This document shows, piece by piece, positions 1 through 10,758 of a DNA stretch of 64,000 nt (position 1 is its first letter; the number at the start of each line of letters is the position of its first letter). The notes under the pieces are model-generated. The model did not search any database and was not told the origin of the DNA. It worked only from the letters and a program-made list of their open reading frames with translations. Position numbers and translations under genes: made by a program. Source of the stretch: Fulvia fulva (lineage: Eukaryota > Ascomycota > Dothideomycetes > Mycosphaerellales > Mycosphaerellaceae); assembly GCF_020509005.1 (NCBI RefSeq), contig NC_063014.1, positions 1,488,001-1,552,000 on the forward strand, read 5' to 3'.

Positions 1-133
1 TAAGAAAGAGAGCGATACGTATAGTCTAATAGATAATAAGGTGTTTACGAAGGTAATAGGAGATATAATAGATACGAAAGATGTAAGAGGAGAGGAGAGT
101 ACTCCGGAGCGTACTCTAAGAGGGGGGGGGTAG
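1..133 (+). pseudogene. 3' end of an upstream gypsy-type element with polypurine tract
   Basis: No recognisable domain is left. The stretch is purine-rich and closes with an uninterrupted G run (122-130) just before an LTR-like start TATTACCG (134; TGTTACCG before RIP). The same arrangement, a G-run polypurine tract followed by TAG or TAC and then TGTTACGG or TATTACGG, ends gypsy A (22225-22235) and gypsy B (43409-43419). I infer that this is the last part of the internal region of a chromovirus lying mostly outside the window. It could instead be the rear of a tandem copy sharing the LTR that follows. Confidence 0.45.
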
Positions 134-318
134 TATTACCGTACCGGCGTATATTTACTTAAACCTACGGGTACGTACCTAGACCTCGCGCCCGCTAACT
201 AATACGACTAGCGGCTTAGCGCCCGTATATAACTCTCGCGCCCTCCGCGCCTCCCTTAGATAGAACATCTATTCGACTTATACCTTACCCGACTACGTAC
301 TTATACCTACTTATAACA
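134..318 (+). repeat. LTR of a gypsy/chromovirus element
   Basis: The sequence starts TATTACCG after a polypurine tract and could end in ATAACA near 318. It carries a TATATAA box (226-232) followed by a GC-rich block (233-259) that aligns with the same block in the LTRs of gypsy B, C and E. It does not match the 3' LTR of gypsy A at 22235, so it is probably the 3' LTR of the element ending at 133. The right edge is uncertain: the gypsy A gag frame is open from about 265, overlapping the proposed LTR end. Confidence 0.5.
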
Positions 319-2100
319 AAGCGGAGCGCCTTAAGAAGGAGATAGAACGTCTTTAGAATAAGACAAAGCGCCTTTAGAAGGAGGCTAATCAGTAGTATTA
401 TAATACTAAGGCGGCCGAGAAGGCTACTAAGATCGTAGATAAGGAGGTCGCTATACTTAAGGATAAGGTAAAGGTACTCGAGGACCTCGTACTAGACGAT
501 ACCGCGCCTACGGTAGCGGATATCGCTAGTCTTTAGTAGACGATTAAGGACCTCCGATAGTAAGTTACTAATGCTAACGGTATACGCGGCTAATAATAGT
601 CTAAGTAGCGCTCTACGCGATTACTCTTAGTATTACGCCGCCGACGAGGAGATAAGGCTCCTAACGAGTTAGTAAATAAGCCTAATATACCTACCGAACT
701 ATCCGCTAAGAAGTCTAAGAAGGATAAGTATAAGAAGAAGCGTAACAATCCGTATAACTCTAATTTATTAGATCTATCGTTATTAGATTCCGAGTCTAAC
801 TTCGAAGACGTTCGACCCTATAAGAACAAGTATAAGAAGGCTACTACTAACGAGGTCGATAATAATAGCTTCAAAATCGTCGAGGCCCTAGCGGACACTA
901 GTATCGACGTAGTACGCTATAATCCTACTATAACTAAGGACTTCAAGACATCTACCCGAGTCGATATGCCTAAGCCTAAGTTCTCGGGAGAGAACATTAG
1001 TAAAGACTTACTAAACCTCGACGAGTAGATAATTTAGGTAGGTAATAAGATCGTAGTAACCGTGTTTAAGGACGTACCGTCTATATTAAGGTTTATCTAG
1101 GAGTATATAACGGGACTAGCTTAATAGATACTCGGTAACTACGTACCTTAGAAGATCACCTTCGGTAGACAAGTTACGGGCAAGCTATTTAAGATAGTCC
1201 GTAAGGCTTTAAAGTTCCTTAACTAGAACTTCGGTAACTACGACCCCGAGGGCACCGCGCGTAACAATATAAACGCCCTTAAGATAACTAAGACCGACAA
1301 GTTTTTAGTATTCTACTCCCGCTACTAGAAGGAGCGCGCGCGTCTCCTACCTACTATAAGCCGTAAGTAGGAAGCCTAGGAACTTAAGTCTAAGCTTAGT
1401 TTTTAATACCGTACGCGTCTTATTAGCTAAGACTTTAAGACGGTGAAGCTACTATTAGTATAGTACTACCGACTAGAGAGCGAGCTAGCTTAGCTCGAGA
1501 TCGATCTCCCTCGTAAGGCTAATAAGAAGGAACCGAAGGATAGGAAGCTACCTAGTACTAAGCCGCCGGCTATACCTACGGTAGTATAACTACTACTAGT
1601 AGCTCTACTAGCTAACGCGTCCGTACCTCTTAGCCGCTCTCTATATACTAATTAGCTTCTACTACCCTAGAACTAGCGACCTAAGCGTTTTAAGAACCTA
1701 GCCGCGCTTACCTAGGATAAGCGTACTCGAATTATCGCTATAGGCGGTAATCTTCGTTACCGCTAGACCGACTACGGTCCTAGTATAGCCGAGTGTCTAC
1801 TCGACCTATACGAACGCCCTAAGAAGCGAGCTAGTAATAACGGTGTTACCGCGGTACCGGTAGTAATACCGTCGGAAAACGCCTAGACTATTATCTAAGC
1901 GTAATAGATAGTAGTCCGATATAGAGAGTATTATATTAGGACAAATATCAGTACCCCTACGAACATTATAAGAAACACTAGTATATATATAAGATATAGG
2001 CATTCTCCTTATAAGCCCGATCGAATACGCCCTTCTTTATAGAAGTAGATAGAGGACCTAAGATTTTATATTACTTTGTAGTTAAGGGTAGGGTAAATAG
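265..2100 (+). pseudogene. Gypsy A gag (RIP-degenerate)
   Basis: From about 265 a frame runs through a charged, Lys/Glu-rich coiled-coil segment (about 319-560, with heptad-like KAERLKKEIERL) and is then broken by TAG/TAA. Further basic blocks occur at 700-840. A central region around 960-1400 resembles the retrotransposon gag domain in composition and in its place before protease. A zinc knuckle cannot be read with confidence, although a Cys/Tyr-rich patch around 1755-1800 may be its remnant. The start codon is not identifiable. The call rests on position immediately upstream of a clear protease-RT frame. Confidence 0.6.
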
Positions 2101-2139
2101 ATATACTATAAACACATTTCTTAATAACAGTACTAATAC

Positions 2140-3265
2140 TGAAATTATAAACACTTCCTTTATACGCAAATATAACATTCTAATATATAACGTCGAACTA
2201 TATACGCTTAGACTCGGCTATAGGTCGTAAGTACCTACGATTATTACTAAGGCCGCGGATATTAAGCTAAATCTTAGCGGTTATATAGAACGTATTTAAT
2301 GCTTCGTATCTAATACTACGTACGATATACTACTAGGCCTTATATAGCACGCTAAGTATATACCCTATAAAGATTAGCGTAGGTCTAGAATTACTTTTAA
2401 TGACCCTTACTATAGCGAGCACTCCCTATACGAAGGTGTTATACTACTAGTCGTCTCCCTACGTATTACCGACCCCTTCCTAATACCTAACTACGATACG
2501 CTAGAGCGACTAGACGTTACTAACATACCGGTCCCCTTAACTATAGCGGAAGTCGGTCTTAGAGACATTAGTCGGGGAGGAGAGCCCGATATTAAGTAGA
2601 TTAATATCTACTAGCTACGTAGGGAGTGTCGTATACGCGGTATAGAGGTCTATACGATATATATTAACCCGCGAGAAACTTACGCTATAAAGAGTATAGC
2701 GGACCCGGTTACGGCCTAAGTACTCGGCCTATACGCTATAACGGCTCGTAAGGTTATAGCTAGTAACTTAGCTTTCGCTTATACGATATACGTTAAAAAG
2801 GACTACTATCGCGCCCTCCGGCGTCGATAGGAGTACTAAGCGGAGGTATACGCGATAAACGCTATAGACTACGATATATTTATAGAGAAGCTATATCGTA
2901 AGGAGAAGCCGGCTAATCTATCTAAGCTACCGGTAGAGTACTAATATTAGAAAGCTCTGTTTTCTAAGGTAGACTTAGAAAAGCTACCTCCGTACCGACC
3001 CGGGCTAGATTATAAGATCAAGCTTAGAAAAGACTATAAGCTACCGTTTAAACGTCCGTATCCGATATCTAATAAGGAAGCGGAAGTTATAAAGGCATAG
3101 GTAGATAACTAACTAGAGAGTAGTAATATCTAGCGAAGTAACTTACCGTTTATAGTACTAGTTATTATCGTCCGTAAGCCCGGAGGTAGCTTACGTATCT
3201 ATATCGACTATCGAGGGCTTAACGCAATTACCGTGAAATCTCGGAACCTAATTCTACTTATATAG
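2140..3265 (+). pseudogene. Gypsy A protease and N-terminal reverse transcriptase
   Basis: A single frame can be followed from 2140 to 3265, with stops only where Gln or Trp would be expected. The retropepsin part shows NTSFI near 2150 at the usual D[ST]GA site, so the catalytic Asp appears lost, and DILLGL followed by HAKY at about 2324, the conserved C-terminal half of gypsy proteases. The linker LPPYRPGLDYKI (about 2985-3020) precedes RT. The RT N-terminus has RKPGGSLRIYIDYRGLN (about 3172-3222) and ends at LILLI (3265), where LINE2-A is inserted. The rest of RT resumes at 19029. Confidence 0.85.
3251..3265. repeat. Target-site duplication of LINE2-A, left copy
   Basis: ATTCTACTTATATAG, identical to 19014-19028. 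The two copies bracket LINE2-A. Taking one away rejoins the gypsy A RT as ...LILLI-Q-DTLNR..., the expected PLPLIQETL-type region. Confidence 0.93.
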
Positions 3266-3600
3266 ATAGATAGATATTTCATTAAGCTATTGTAGTGCCC
3301 TTTAGCCTATATAGCTATACTATCTTGTTTTTGTATATATAGAGGGGAAACCGTATTAGTAAAAACCCCTCCTCCTTCCCGCCTATCTTTTCCTCCTAGT
3401 TGTCGTCTTAAATTTCCCTTATTAGAGGTACGCTAGTGTTATAGGCCTGCCCTAATGACTACCCTATCTACAACCCCCCTCGCTTCCGCCTCTTATCTAT
3501 CTACTCTTCCGTCTCGCTAGCGAGGCTAAACTACTAGAGGTATCCCTACTATAGTATCTACCGAGAGATTTGGCGAATGTTATCTTTATCCCTAATAATT
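3266..3600 (-). other. LINE2-A 3' UTR and TATC tail
   Basis: No coding frame is apparent. Read on the minus strand, the segment has GGGAA (3376-3380 on +) and TTTCCC (3345-3350 on +) separated by a T-rich loop, then TATATATA, and closes with TATCTATC repeats. The GGGAA...TTTCCC-TATATATA arrangement is shared with LINE1 3' UTRs (for example 17091-17130), suggesting a common structure recognised by the LINE RT. The matching LINE2-B1 segment is 31300-31598. Confidence 0.7.
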
Positions 3601-5382
3601 AACTTATAGTCTCTCCTTCCCGCTTAGTGCCTCTAATTTCCCCTGCCTCTCGCCTACTACGGGCATCGTAGTAGTATATATTCTAGGTGTTACGATAGGT
3701 AGCTACACTAGTAGGCTAGGCTATAGATGTCTAGTGCGCGTCTCCTAAATAGGTAGGCCCTTAATCTAATATATTCGGACCTGATTTGGATCGCTATGCT
3801 TACTTCGGCCCTTATTAGGTCCCTATATAGCTAGTAATTATGTCTCTAGAAGGCTCGGAGCGCTATCGGGCCTATTGTCTTAGGGGGCTTCTATTTCTAG
3901 TCCTACTCCTATAGGTAGCTCGCTATCTATTCCGCTAGGCTTTAGGTCTTAGCCTTGCTCCCGCCGGCCTAGCGAGTCCTACGCTCCTCCTCTTTTCGTA
4001 CTAGCTATTCGGTACTTGTCTATACGGCCGTAAAGGTAGTAAGGTCATCCTCTTTTTAGCTTGTCCTATGTCCGGCCCCTCTCCGGTAGCGGCTTTCTAT
4101 CTTATTCTTTACCTCCTAGATCGTAGTTTGTACTAGGTAACCTATCGTCTTTACTACGTATTGAATTCTTATTCCCCGGATATACTAGCCGATTAGTAGT
4201 GTTCCTATCTCTATTTCTACCGTGCTTATTAACGTTATCTTATATACGCCTAGTACCCTACGTAGGTTACCTACCTATATCCTATTTAGGAGTTGCTCTA
4301 TCCGTTTCGGGATCGGCTTGCCTACGCCTCCTATTCCCTAAATCTGTGCCCCGTATAATATAGCTAGTCTAACGATCGCCTTATATATTACTCTTGCCTT
4401 ATTAAATGTTGCTCCCTATATAGATGCCGTAAGCCTCTTTATCGAGGCTTTATTAACTTGCGCTCGACTCTAGGCTTTCTTAATCTATATATTCTAGCTT
4501 AGCTTCGGGTCGAGCTAGATCCCTAGTACTCGTAGCTCCGCTAATAGCTTAGTCTCGTAGCCTTAGATTCTTACCGCCGCCTTTATATTATAGAATGTTC
4601 TCGCTTTACTAAAGTGTATAAGTTAGTACTTTTTAGGGGCGAACCGGGCACTATACTTCTTTGCCTACTCCTCGCATTTCTTATACCTATCTTTAAGGAG
4701 GCGACAGTTCTCTTCTATCGAGTCTAACTAGGCTAGGATGTTTATATCGTCTACGAACCCTAATACTAAGGTTTACGGAGAGGTGAGTAGGGGGATTAGA
4801 TCAGACATAAATATTAGAAACAGGATAGGGGAGAGAGTAGATCTCTAAGGTATTCTAGCCTCTACCTTTACCGGGTCGGACGTATACCTCCCTAGGACTA
4901 GGTATATCGTCCGTTCCTAGAGAAAGGAGTAGGCGAACTTTCTTACCTACTAGAGGATGCCTTTCTATTATAGGATATATATTAGCCTTTAGTATAAGAC
5001 GTTATCGAAGGCCCCTACGATGTCGGGGGATAGTAAGGACGCCGCTCGGTTCCTACCGTAGTGCTAGAGGGTCTGAATTTGCTCCGTAATTAGCTCTATT
5101 ACTATTAGTATCAATCGCTAGCTTCTTCCCTCTATCTATATTACTAGGAGTACGTAGTTGTCCTCGGCTAGCTACGTAAGTCTCTAGGCTACTATCTTTT
5201 CTAGGACCTTCCCTATCGTGTTTAGAAGTGCGATTAGTCTATATAACTTAGGCTAAGTATAGTCCTCCTTCTATAGCTTACGTAGTACTACTATTATAGA
5301 CTCTCTATACGGCTTCGGGTAATACCCTAGCCGTAGGTACGCGGTAAATAGGTTTGTAAGGCTCGGCGCGATCTCCTCTCTA
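3600..5382 (-). pseudogene. LINE2-A ORF2, reverse transcriptase part
   Basis: Minus-strand translation gives a LINE RT. The catalytic box FVDDINIL is read at about 4738-4759, followed by a segment with regularly spaced acidic and basic residues typical of the RT region after motif C. Between about 5000 and 5380 lie the motif A/B and fingers regions. RIP stops are frequent. The frame is cut at 5382 by copia-1 and resumes at 10999. LINE2-B2 (38487-40120) is a parallel copy of the same segment and confirms its extent. Confidence 0.8.
5378..5382. repeat. Target-site duplication of copia-1, left copy
   Basis: CTCTA, repeated at 10994-10998 directly after the 3' LTR. A 5-bp duplication is the usual size for Ty1/copia integrases. 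Confidence 0.88.
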
Positions 5383-5617
5383 TATTAAGATATAGCATCT
5401 TAAAGGGAGTCAATAATTAGGAAGTGATCTAGTAGCCTAAGGCATCTACGATAACTCAGCTTATAGGGAGATACCTTCTCTCCCCTTTAGCTTAGATAGA
5501 CATCCAATATAACCAACATATTAGTTCCTGATATATTGCTATATACTCGTGCTATTAGTCAGTTAAAGATTGATCTCTTACTCTACTCTACTACTATCTA
5601 CCCGTACCTGTTTAACA
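5383..5617 (+). repeat. Copia-1 5' LTR (235 bp)
   Basis: The LTR begins TATTAAGA (TGTTAAGA before RIP) and ends TGTTTAACA, giving inverted TGTTAA/TTAACA ends. Comparison by eye with 10759-10993 shows the same length and about 16 differences, all C/T or G/A transitions. No indels were seen. The pattern points to RIP rather than ordinary decay. Confidence 0.93.
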
Positions 5618-5632
5618 GGTTATAAGCCCGGG
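5618..5632 (+). other. Copia-1 primer-binding site, initiator tRNA-Met half-molecule type
   Basis: GGTTATAAGCCCGGG follows the LTR directly. It is complementary to GGGCTCATAACC, the anticodon arm of eukaryotic initiator tRNA-Met, apart from one G-to-A change in a TpG context. Priming from an internally cleaved tRNAi-Met is known for copia-class elements. The identical sequence follows the copia-2 5' LTR. Confidence 0.65.
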
Positions 5633-6080
5633 TTTATATAGGAATAAGAGCAACCTATATCAGTATAGGTTACTTATATCCCTTGCTATCGTAGTAGAAA
5701 ACATCTAGGAATCAGAAGTCTACCCCGTCTATCCTATTAAGGAGCTTAGTTCGATACTAAGTAATAGGTAACCTAGACAAGGACTCTATACGGCTTACTT
5801 AAAGCTAATACCTTAAAGATACTCTATAGGTAGAACTGCATCGAGATACTATCAAGAAGGACTTTAAGTAAGTCATTTGAAGCTCTGCTAGGAGAGACAG
5901 ACCTATGTCCTAGCCCCGAGACCTTATACCGCTCCTTTACCTTACTAAGCGGGCCTTAGTATCCACACCTACGAATTTTCCTATTCTACACTAGAAGCCT
6001 TAGCAGGATCTAAGCCACCACTTTGGAACATACACACCTTGTTTCATTACATCTAATTTATTATAGATCTATACTAAGAG
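5633..6080 (+). other. Copia-1 untranslated leader
   Basis: This lies between the primer-binding site and the first readable gag codons. No convincing coding frame, tandem repeat or strong hairpin was seen; it carries many RIP-type TAG/TAA triplets. Confidence 0.5.
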
Positions 6081-6099
6081 AAGATAGAGGAGAAGGGAG

Positions 6100-6866
6100 G
6101 CAAAATCCCAATTCTTAGGAGGGACAATTGGAAGAGATGGTTCAACCTTCAGAGATACAAGATAGAGAGCTAATCAGCATTCTTTACAATTGATGACCTA
6201 ATAGAAGTGTCTTTTGACAACATTAAGGGCAAGACTCTAAAACTCTAAGAAGAGGCTATAACCAAAGAGATCCTCAATACGCCAATATGGACAAGACACA
6301 ATACAGTATGCAACTTTAGTATCCTTAGTAGGATCATAGAAGAAGATGAATTTGAGCTTAAGGGCTTATATAAATCTGGAAGAGCTGCTGAGAAGTGGGT
6401 GTATCTCTAGAACAAGTATAGCCAGGTGCTACCAACCTATGCACATGAGCTCACAAAGCAATTTGTGACCTTTGAGATGAGTGAAGAGTTCACCATTAGA
6501 TCTGTATAGACACACCTGGTTTCTCTTAGAAAAAGGATTGCTGATGTTGACCTAGAGGGTCAGCATTACAGGAAAGCTGATATGAGGATGACCCAGCTCT
6601 TAAGCTCACTGCCACCTGACTACCATGTAGCCAGGGATACTATCATGGCTCAGCTAAAGATGGATTATGAAAGGACCTTAAAGATCCTTGAAGCTCAAGA
6701 AGCCAGGTTGGATCCCTCTAAGGCTGAGTATGGCATGGCAGCCACCTGGGTCAAGCCCTCAGGTCTAGCAAGACCACTCTCCTGCCTTCTCTATGAGAAG
6801 GATCATCTGATCAAGGACTGCCCTAGTTTGCCTAAGGCAAGAAAGGTCCTTAGATCTCATTCCTAA
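6100..6866 (+). pseudogene. Copia-1 gag
   Basis: One frame covers a copia-type gag (UBN2/retrotran_gag-like) from KIPILRRDNWKRW near 6104 to about 6866. Only a few in-frame stops are seen, each at a plausible Gln position. The open tail from 6582 (94 residues) holds ADMRMTQLLSSLP and LKMDYERTLKIL, helices typical of copia capsid. It ends in a zinc knuckle CLLYEKDHLIKDC (about 6780-6820), where the second Cys has become Tyr. The spacing is CX2CX3HX4C rather than the usual CX2CX4HX4C, and copia-2 shows the same spacing. Gag packages element RNA in virus-like particles. A short frameshift separates it from pol. Confidence 0.85.
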
Positions 6867-7089
6867 CCACCATCTTCCTAGAATATAACATATGTCAAGA
6901 AGAAGAGAACTCTACCACCCACTTCAAGGAGGACACCAAGAGAGAAGTCCTCTATAGAAGAACTTAAGAAAATGGTGAAGAAACTCAGCTCTAACATGCT
7001 GTTACTCTAGAAGAACCAGGCCCAGTCTTATACCTCTAAAGCAAAGAAGACTAGAAAGGTTTCTCCGCCTAAGAGTCACTATACAGCTC

Positions 7090-8355
7090 ATCCCTAGAGA
7101 CAATGTCTGATGATGATGAGTATAATGAAGTGGCTCACTCAACTGTAGAAGTCTAAGGCAAGTTCCCCTCGTCAGAGTGGTTACTTGACTCCTGTGCTTC
7201 ATCCTATATGACTGACCAAAGCTGCCTCTTTAGATCTATGACTCCCTTGACAAGGAAGAAATGGATCAAAGTGGGAGGTGGATTTTTATTAGCCACTCAT
7301 ATTGGGAATGCAGAGATGAGTAGGAGAGCTAGCAGAAAAGTTGTTTTGGAAGATGTCCTGCTTGTACCCAAGCTAGGAGTGAACCTGGTTTCATGGAACC
7401 AGTTTAGCAAGCAGTTTGGTGTGCAACCTCCATCATTTTCTCTTGTTTCCCCCTCTGGTGAGACTGTTGTCCAGACAAAGCTCCTTAGGGGGGTTCCATT
7501 CATTGATAAGATTTCTCCTCTCCTACAAGAACGGGCACATTACTCATTATGTGCACCACTAATAGAGAATGTCTTTGTGACTGCTCAATTAGAGACCGAC
7601 CTGAAGCAGTAGGAGCTTTGGTATAGAAGATTTGCACACTTTGGGAAGAATTTGCTCCAGAATCTTTATAAGGGAACAGACTTGAAAGATCCTATTCCTA
7701 TACCTAAGGATGGCTTTCACCAGTGCAGAGTATGCTTAATAGCAAAGATGAAGAAGTACAAAGGCAAAGTTATAGAGAGAAGACCTGAAAGACTTGCCCT
7801 TATATCTATTGACATATGTGGCCCACTACCAATCTCAAGACTAGGATTCAAATACTGGCTTGAGATTGTTGACAACTTCTCTAGGAAGAAGTAGACCTTT
7901 CCTCTTAGGAAAAGAGAAGATGCTCTAGTTGCTCTCTAGAACTAGAAGATCAAAGTAGAGAGGAAATCATTAGCGCAGCTAAAAGCAGTAAGACTTGACA
8001 ATGCAAAAGAACTTATTGCATTAGTAAAGCAGTGGGAGAAGGATTTAGGGATTGGGCTCGAGCCGACTGAGGCATACAACTCTCCACAGAATGGACCAGT
8101 TGAGAGGTCAATACAAACCTTAGAGGACTCTATAAGGGCAATGCTTGAAGAGGCTAAAATGCCGGTTAAATTTTGGCCTGAAGCACTAGAGGCCTAAACT
8201 TATATAAGGAACAAACTGCCAAATGGCCTAGATTACGATAGGTTCAAGGTTTCACTAGATAAGGCTTTTGATAGTATCAAACCGACTATTAACCATTTGA
8301 AAGTTTGGGGATACAAAGCTGTTGTCTATATAGACACAAGATCCCAACCTTAATG
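7090..8355 (+). pseudogene. Copia-1 protease and integrase
   Basis: A nearly open frame runs from about 7095. The protease has WLLDSCASSYMTD (about 7180-7215), matching the copia D-[ST]-G-[AC]-[ST] site with Cys at the Gly position, and a flap-side VLLVPKLGVNLVS (about 7356-7392). The GAG-pre-integrase region follows (WYRRFAHFGKNLL near 7620), then the zinc motif Cys pair in CRVC (about 7724). The integrase core has DICGPLP (about 7810), RLDNAKEL (about 7990) and NSPQNGPVERS (about 8078), so all three DDE residues are present. Two segments are open in themselves: 7208-7612 and 7652-7894. Stops are few and Gln/Trp-type. Confidence 0.88.
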
Positions 8356-9099
8356 GGCAAGAAGTAACAAGCTAATAAATAGGGGTAAAGAAGCAGTGTT
8401 TATTAGGTATGTTAAAAACATAGCTAAAGCCTAGCTCTTTTAGGAACTAGACATAAGAGCTGTTAAACAACACACATATGTAGACTTCTTTAAGGACTAG
8501 CCTAGAGGTGATATAGGTCTCAATGTTCTAATATTGAATCTACTAAGTAGTGCACTAGCTAGGAAGCCCTTAGGAAGGCCGAGGAAGAACGTATCCTTAG
8601 GACAATCTACCCACTATTTAGGCGTCTATTAGAGCCCCCCCGAAATAGATCAGCCAATTAAGAGCCCTAAAGTCGCTCAGCCGAGAAAGCTGTTTATATA
8701 ACTTCCCTAACCTCCGGAGAACGTAGGGGAATTTCAGAAAATCGATTAGCTAATTGAGAGAAGCTCCCTAGATCCCTAGGAAATAGACGTTACTAGGTCA
8801 TAAGTAACGGTCCCTAAATCATCCCTTGGAAAGAGAAAGGCTAACTATAATGTTAAGGGCTATAATATGAAACAGAAAGCCCTAAAATCTATAGTCCCTA
8901 AGCCCGAACTAACTACTGAAGTAGGAGAAGCAATAGACCTCTTAGAGAACCTTACTGCTTTTCACTAAGCTTTCTTTAAAGCTATACAATTAGTGGACAG
9001 TTCAATACTATAGGATAGCGAATTCCTAGAAGAAGTTGAGGAAATAGCCTTTGTAGCAACTGTAGAAGCCATTGTATATAAGTAAGAGGTCCTAATTCC

Positions 9100-10690
9100 A
9101 AAATCCTACAAGGATGCTATAAATGACAAGAAATGGGGACATCTTTAGAAGGAAGCAATCTAAAAGGAACTAGATGCTCTATAGAGTAACAACACCTAGG
9201 AAAATTCTGTTCTACTAAAAGGAGCAAATCTGGTTATATTAAGATAGGTCTTTGCTATTAAGAGAAGCATTAGTAGAGCTATTGAAAAGTTCAAGGCTAG
9301 ACTAGTTACAAGGGGCTTCTTACAGAAGTTTAGTATTGACTTTATAGAGACATTTGTACCTATAGTAAGACAGGACACCCTTAGGGTGTTTATAGCTATT
9401 ATGTGTAAGAAGGATCTTCATCTTCACTAAGTAGATGTGAACAATGCATTTATAGAAAGCACCCTCTATAAAGACATCTTTATGTTACCACTACTAGGAG
9501 TTGAGCTTCCACTAAACATAGTGTTCAAAATCCTTAAAAGCTTATATAGACTTAAGTAAGTAGCTAGAGATTAGAATCAACTCTGTGTGTCAAAGCTCAG
9601 AGAGATTGGATTCATATAGTCAGAAGTAGATCTATGCCTACTTATCTATAAGAAGAGGGAGATCATAATCCTTATATATATAGATGACATTCCAATTACT
9701 ACACTAAAGTTAACAGATGTTCTCTAGTTCAAAAGAGAACTTAGCAAGATCTTCAAGATCAAAGATCTAGGTGAACCTGAAAAGATCCTTAGTATAAGAG
9801 TCATATAGGACAGGAAGAGAGGAATCCTGAAACTTGACTAAGGACACTTTATTAGGGATAGCCTAGCTAAGATAGGAATAAACTATAAGAAGGTAGCACC
9901 TACACACTCACCTATAGACAGCTATAAGGCCCTTAAACCTTCAAGCTATATAGATAAAAGGTGTGACAAGGCAGAGTACTAGAGTATCAATAGTACTTAG
10001 ATGTAGCTAGTAACAATTATAAGGCCAGACATTGCTTTTGCCCTAGGAAGGATAAGCTCATTTGTGAGTGACCTATCTACCTACTATATGAAGGCTTTGA
10101 AGAAGATCACTAGGTACCTAAGATCATACCCTGATCTAGGACTTTAATTCTTAAAGTCTAGAAAAGGACACCTTATTAGATACTATGATTCTGATTATAT
10201 AATAGACAAAGCAGACAGAGTCCTAATCCTTAGGTATGTCTTCTTCCTCTATAGGGCACTAGTTTCTTAAATGAGCAAGAAGCAAAAGTCTATAGCAACA
10301 TCCATAATAGAGGCTAAATATATAGCTATAAATGTATATACGAAGTAGTCCTAATTCCTAGCTTCACTACTAAGGGAAATGGATTGTCTAGAGTTAGTAG
10401 GAGACTGTTCCTATCAACCAAGAATCACTAGAAACCAGGAGACTATATCAAATTTCAGACTAGTCCAATTAAGAGGTGACAATCAAGCTGCCCTCACCCT
10501 AGTGAAAGATATACATGTTCATAACAAGTCGAAGTACATTAACATTGCCTATAACGCTGTTAGGAAACTTTAGTAGAGGAGGCTTATTGCTATTAAGTAC
10601 ACCCTAACCTCTAAGATAGTTGTAGACGGGTTTATAAAACTAAAGACTAGTCTACACTTCTAGAGGTTTATAAGCTAGCTAAACCTGTCA
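9100..10690 (+). pseudogene. Copia-1 reverse transcriptase and RNase H
   Basis: The RVT_2-type RT starts around WVFAIKR (about 9246), with KARLVTRGF, VDVNNAFIE (about 9430) and the intact catalytic YIDDI (about 9675). RNase H follows, with DSDYIIDKADR (about 10188) and EAKYIAI (about 10310), and the C-terminal part DNQAALTLVKD is open from 10379 to 10573. Stops are more frequent than in the integrase half, so RIP is heavier here. The stretch 8360-9100 between integrase and RT is the usual low-complexity copia linker, and no domain could be read in it. RT copies element RNA to DNA and RNase H degrades the template. Confidence 0.85.
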
Positions 10691-10745
10691 TAAAAAGGTC
10701 CAAGTACTATTAACAGGAAGTGAGCAGACTATAACCTCCTATACG

Positions 10746-10758
10746 AGATAAGTAGGAG
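10746..10758 (+). other. Copia-1 polypurine tract
   Basis: AGATAAGTAGGAG abuts the 3' LTR. Copia-2 carries the matching AAGTAGGAG just before its 3' LTR (36889-36897). This is where plus-strand DNA synthesis is primed. Confidence 0.7.

Noticed and set aside
119..130. G runs (also 22225, 43411, 57022) as G-quadruplex or telomere-like signals.
   Set aside because: Each stands immediately before a gypsy LTR and is best explained as a polypurine tract. Single runs do not form the repeated tracts a quadruplex needs.
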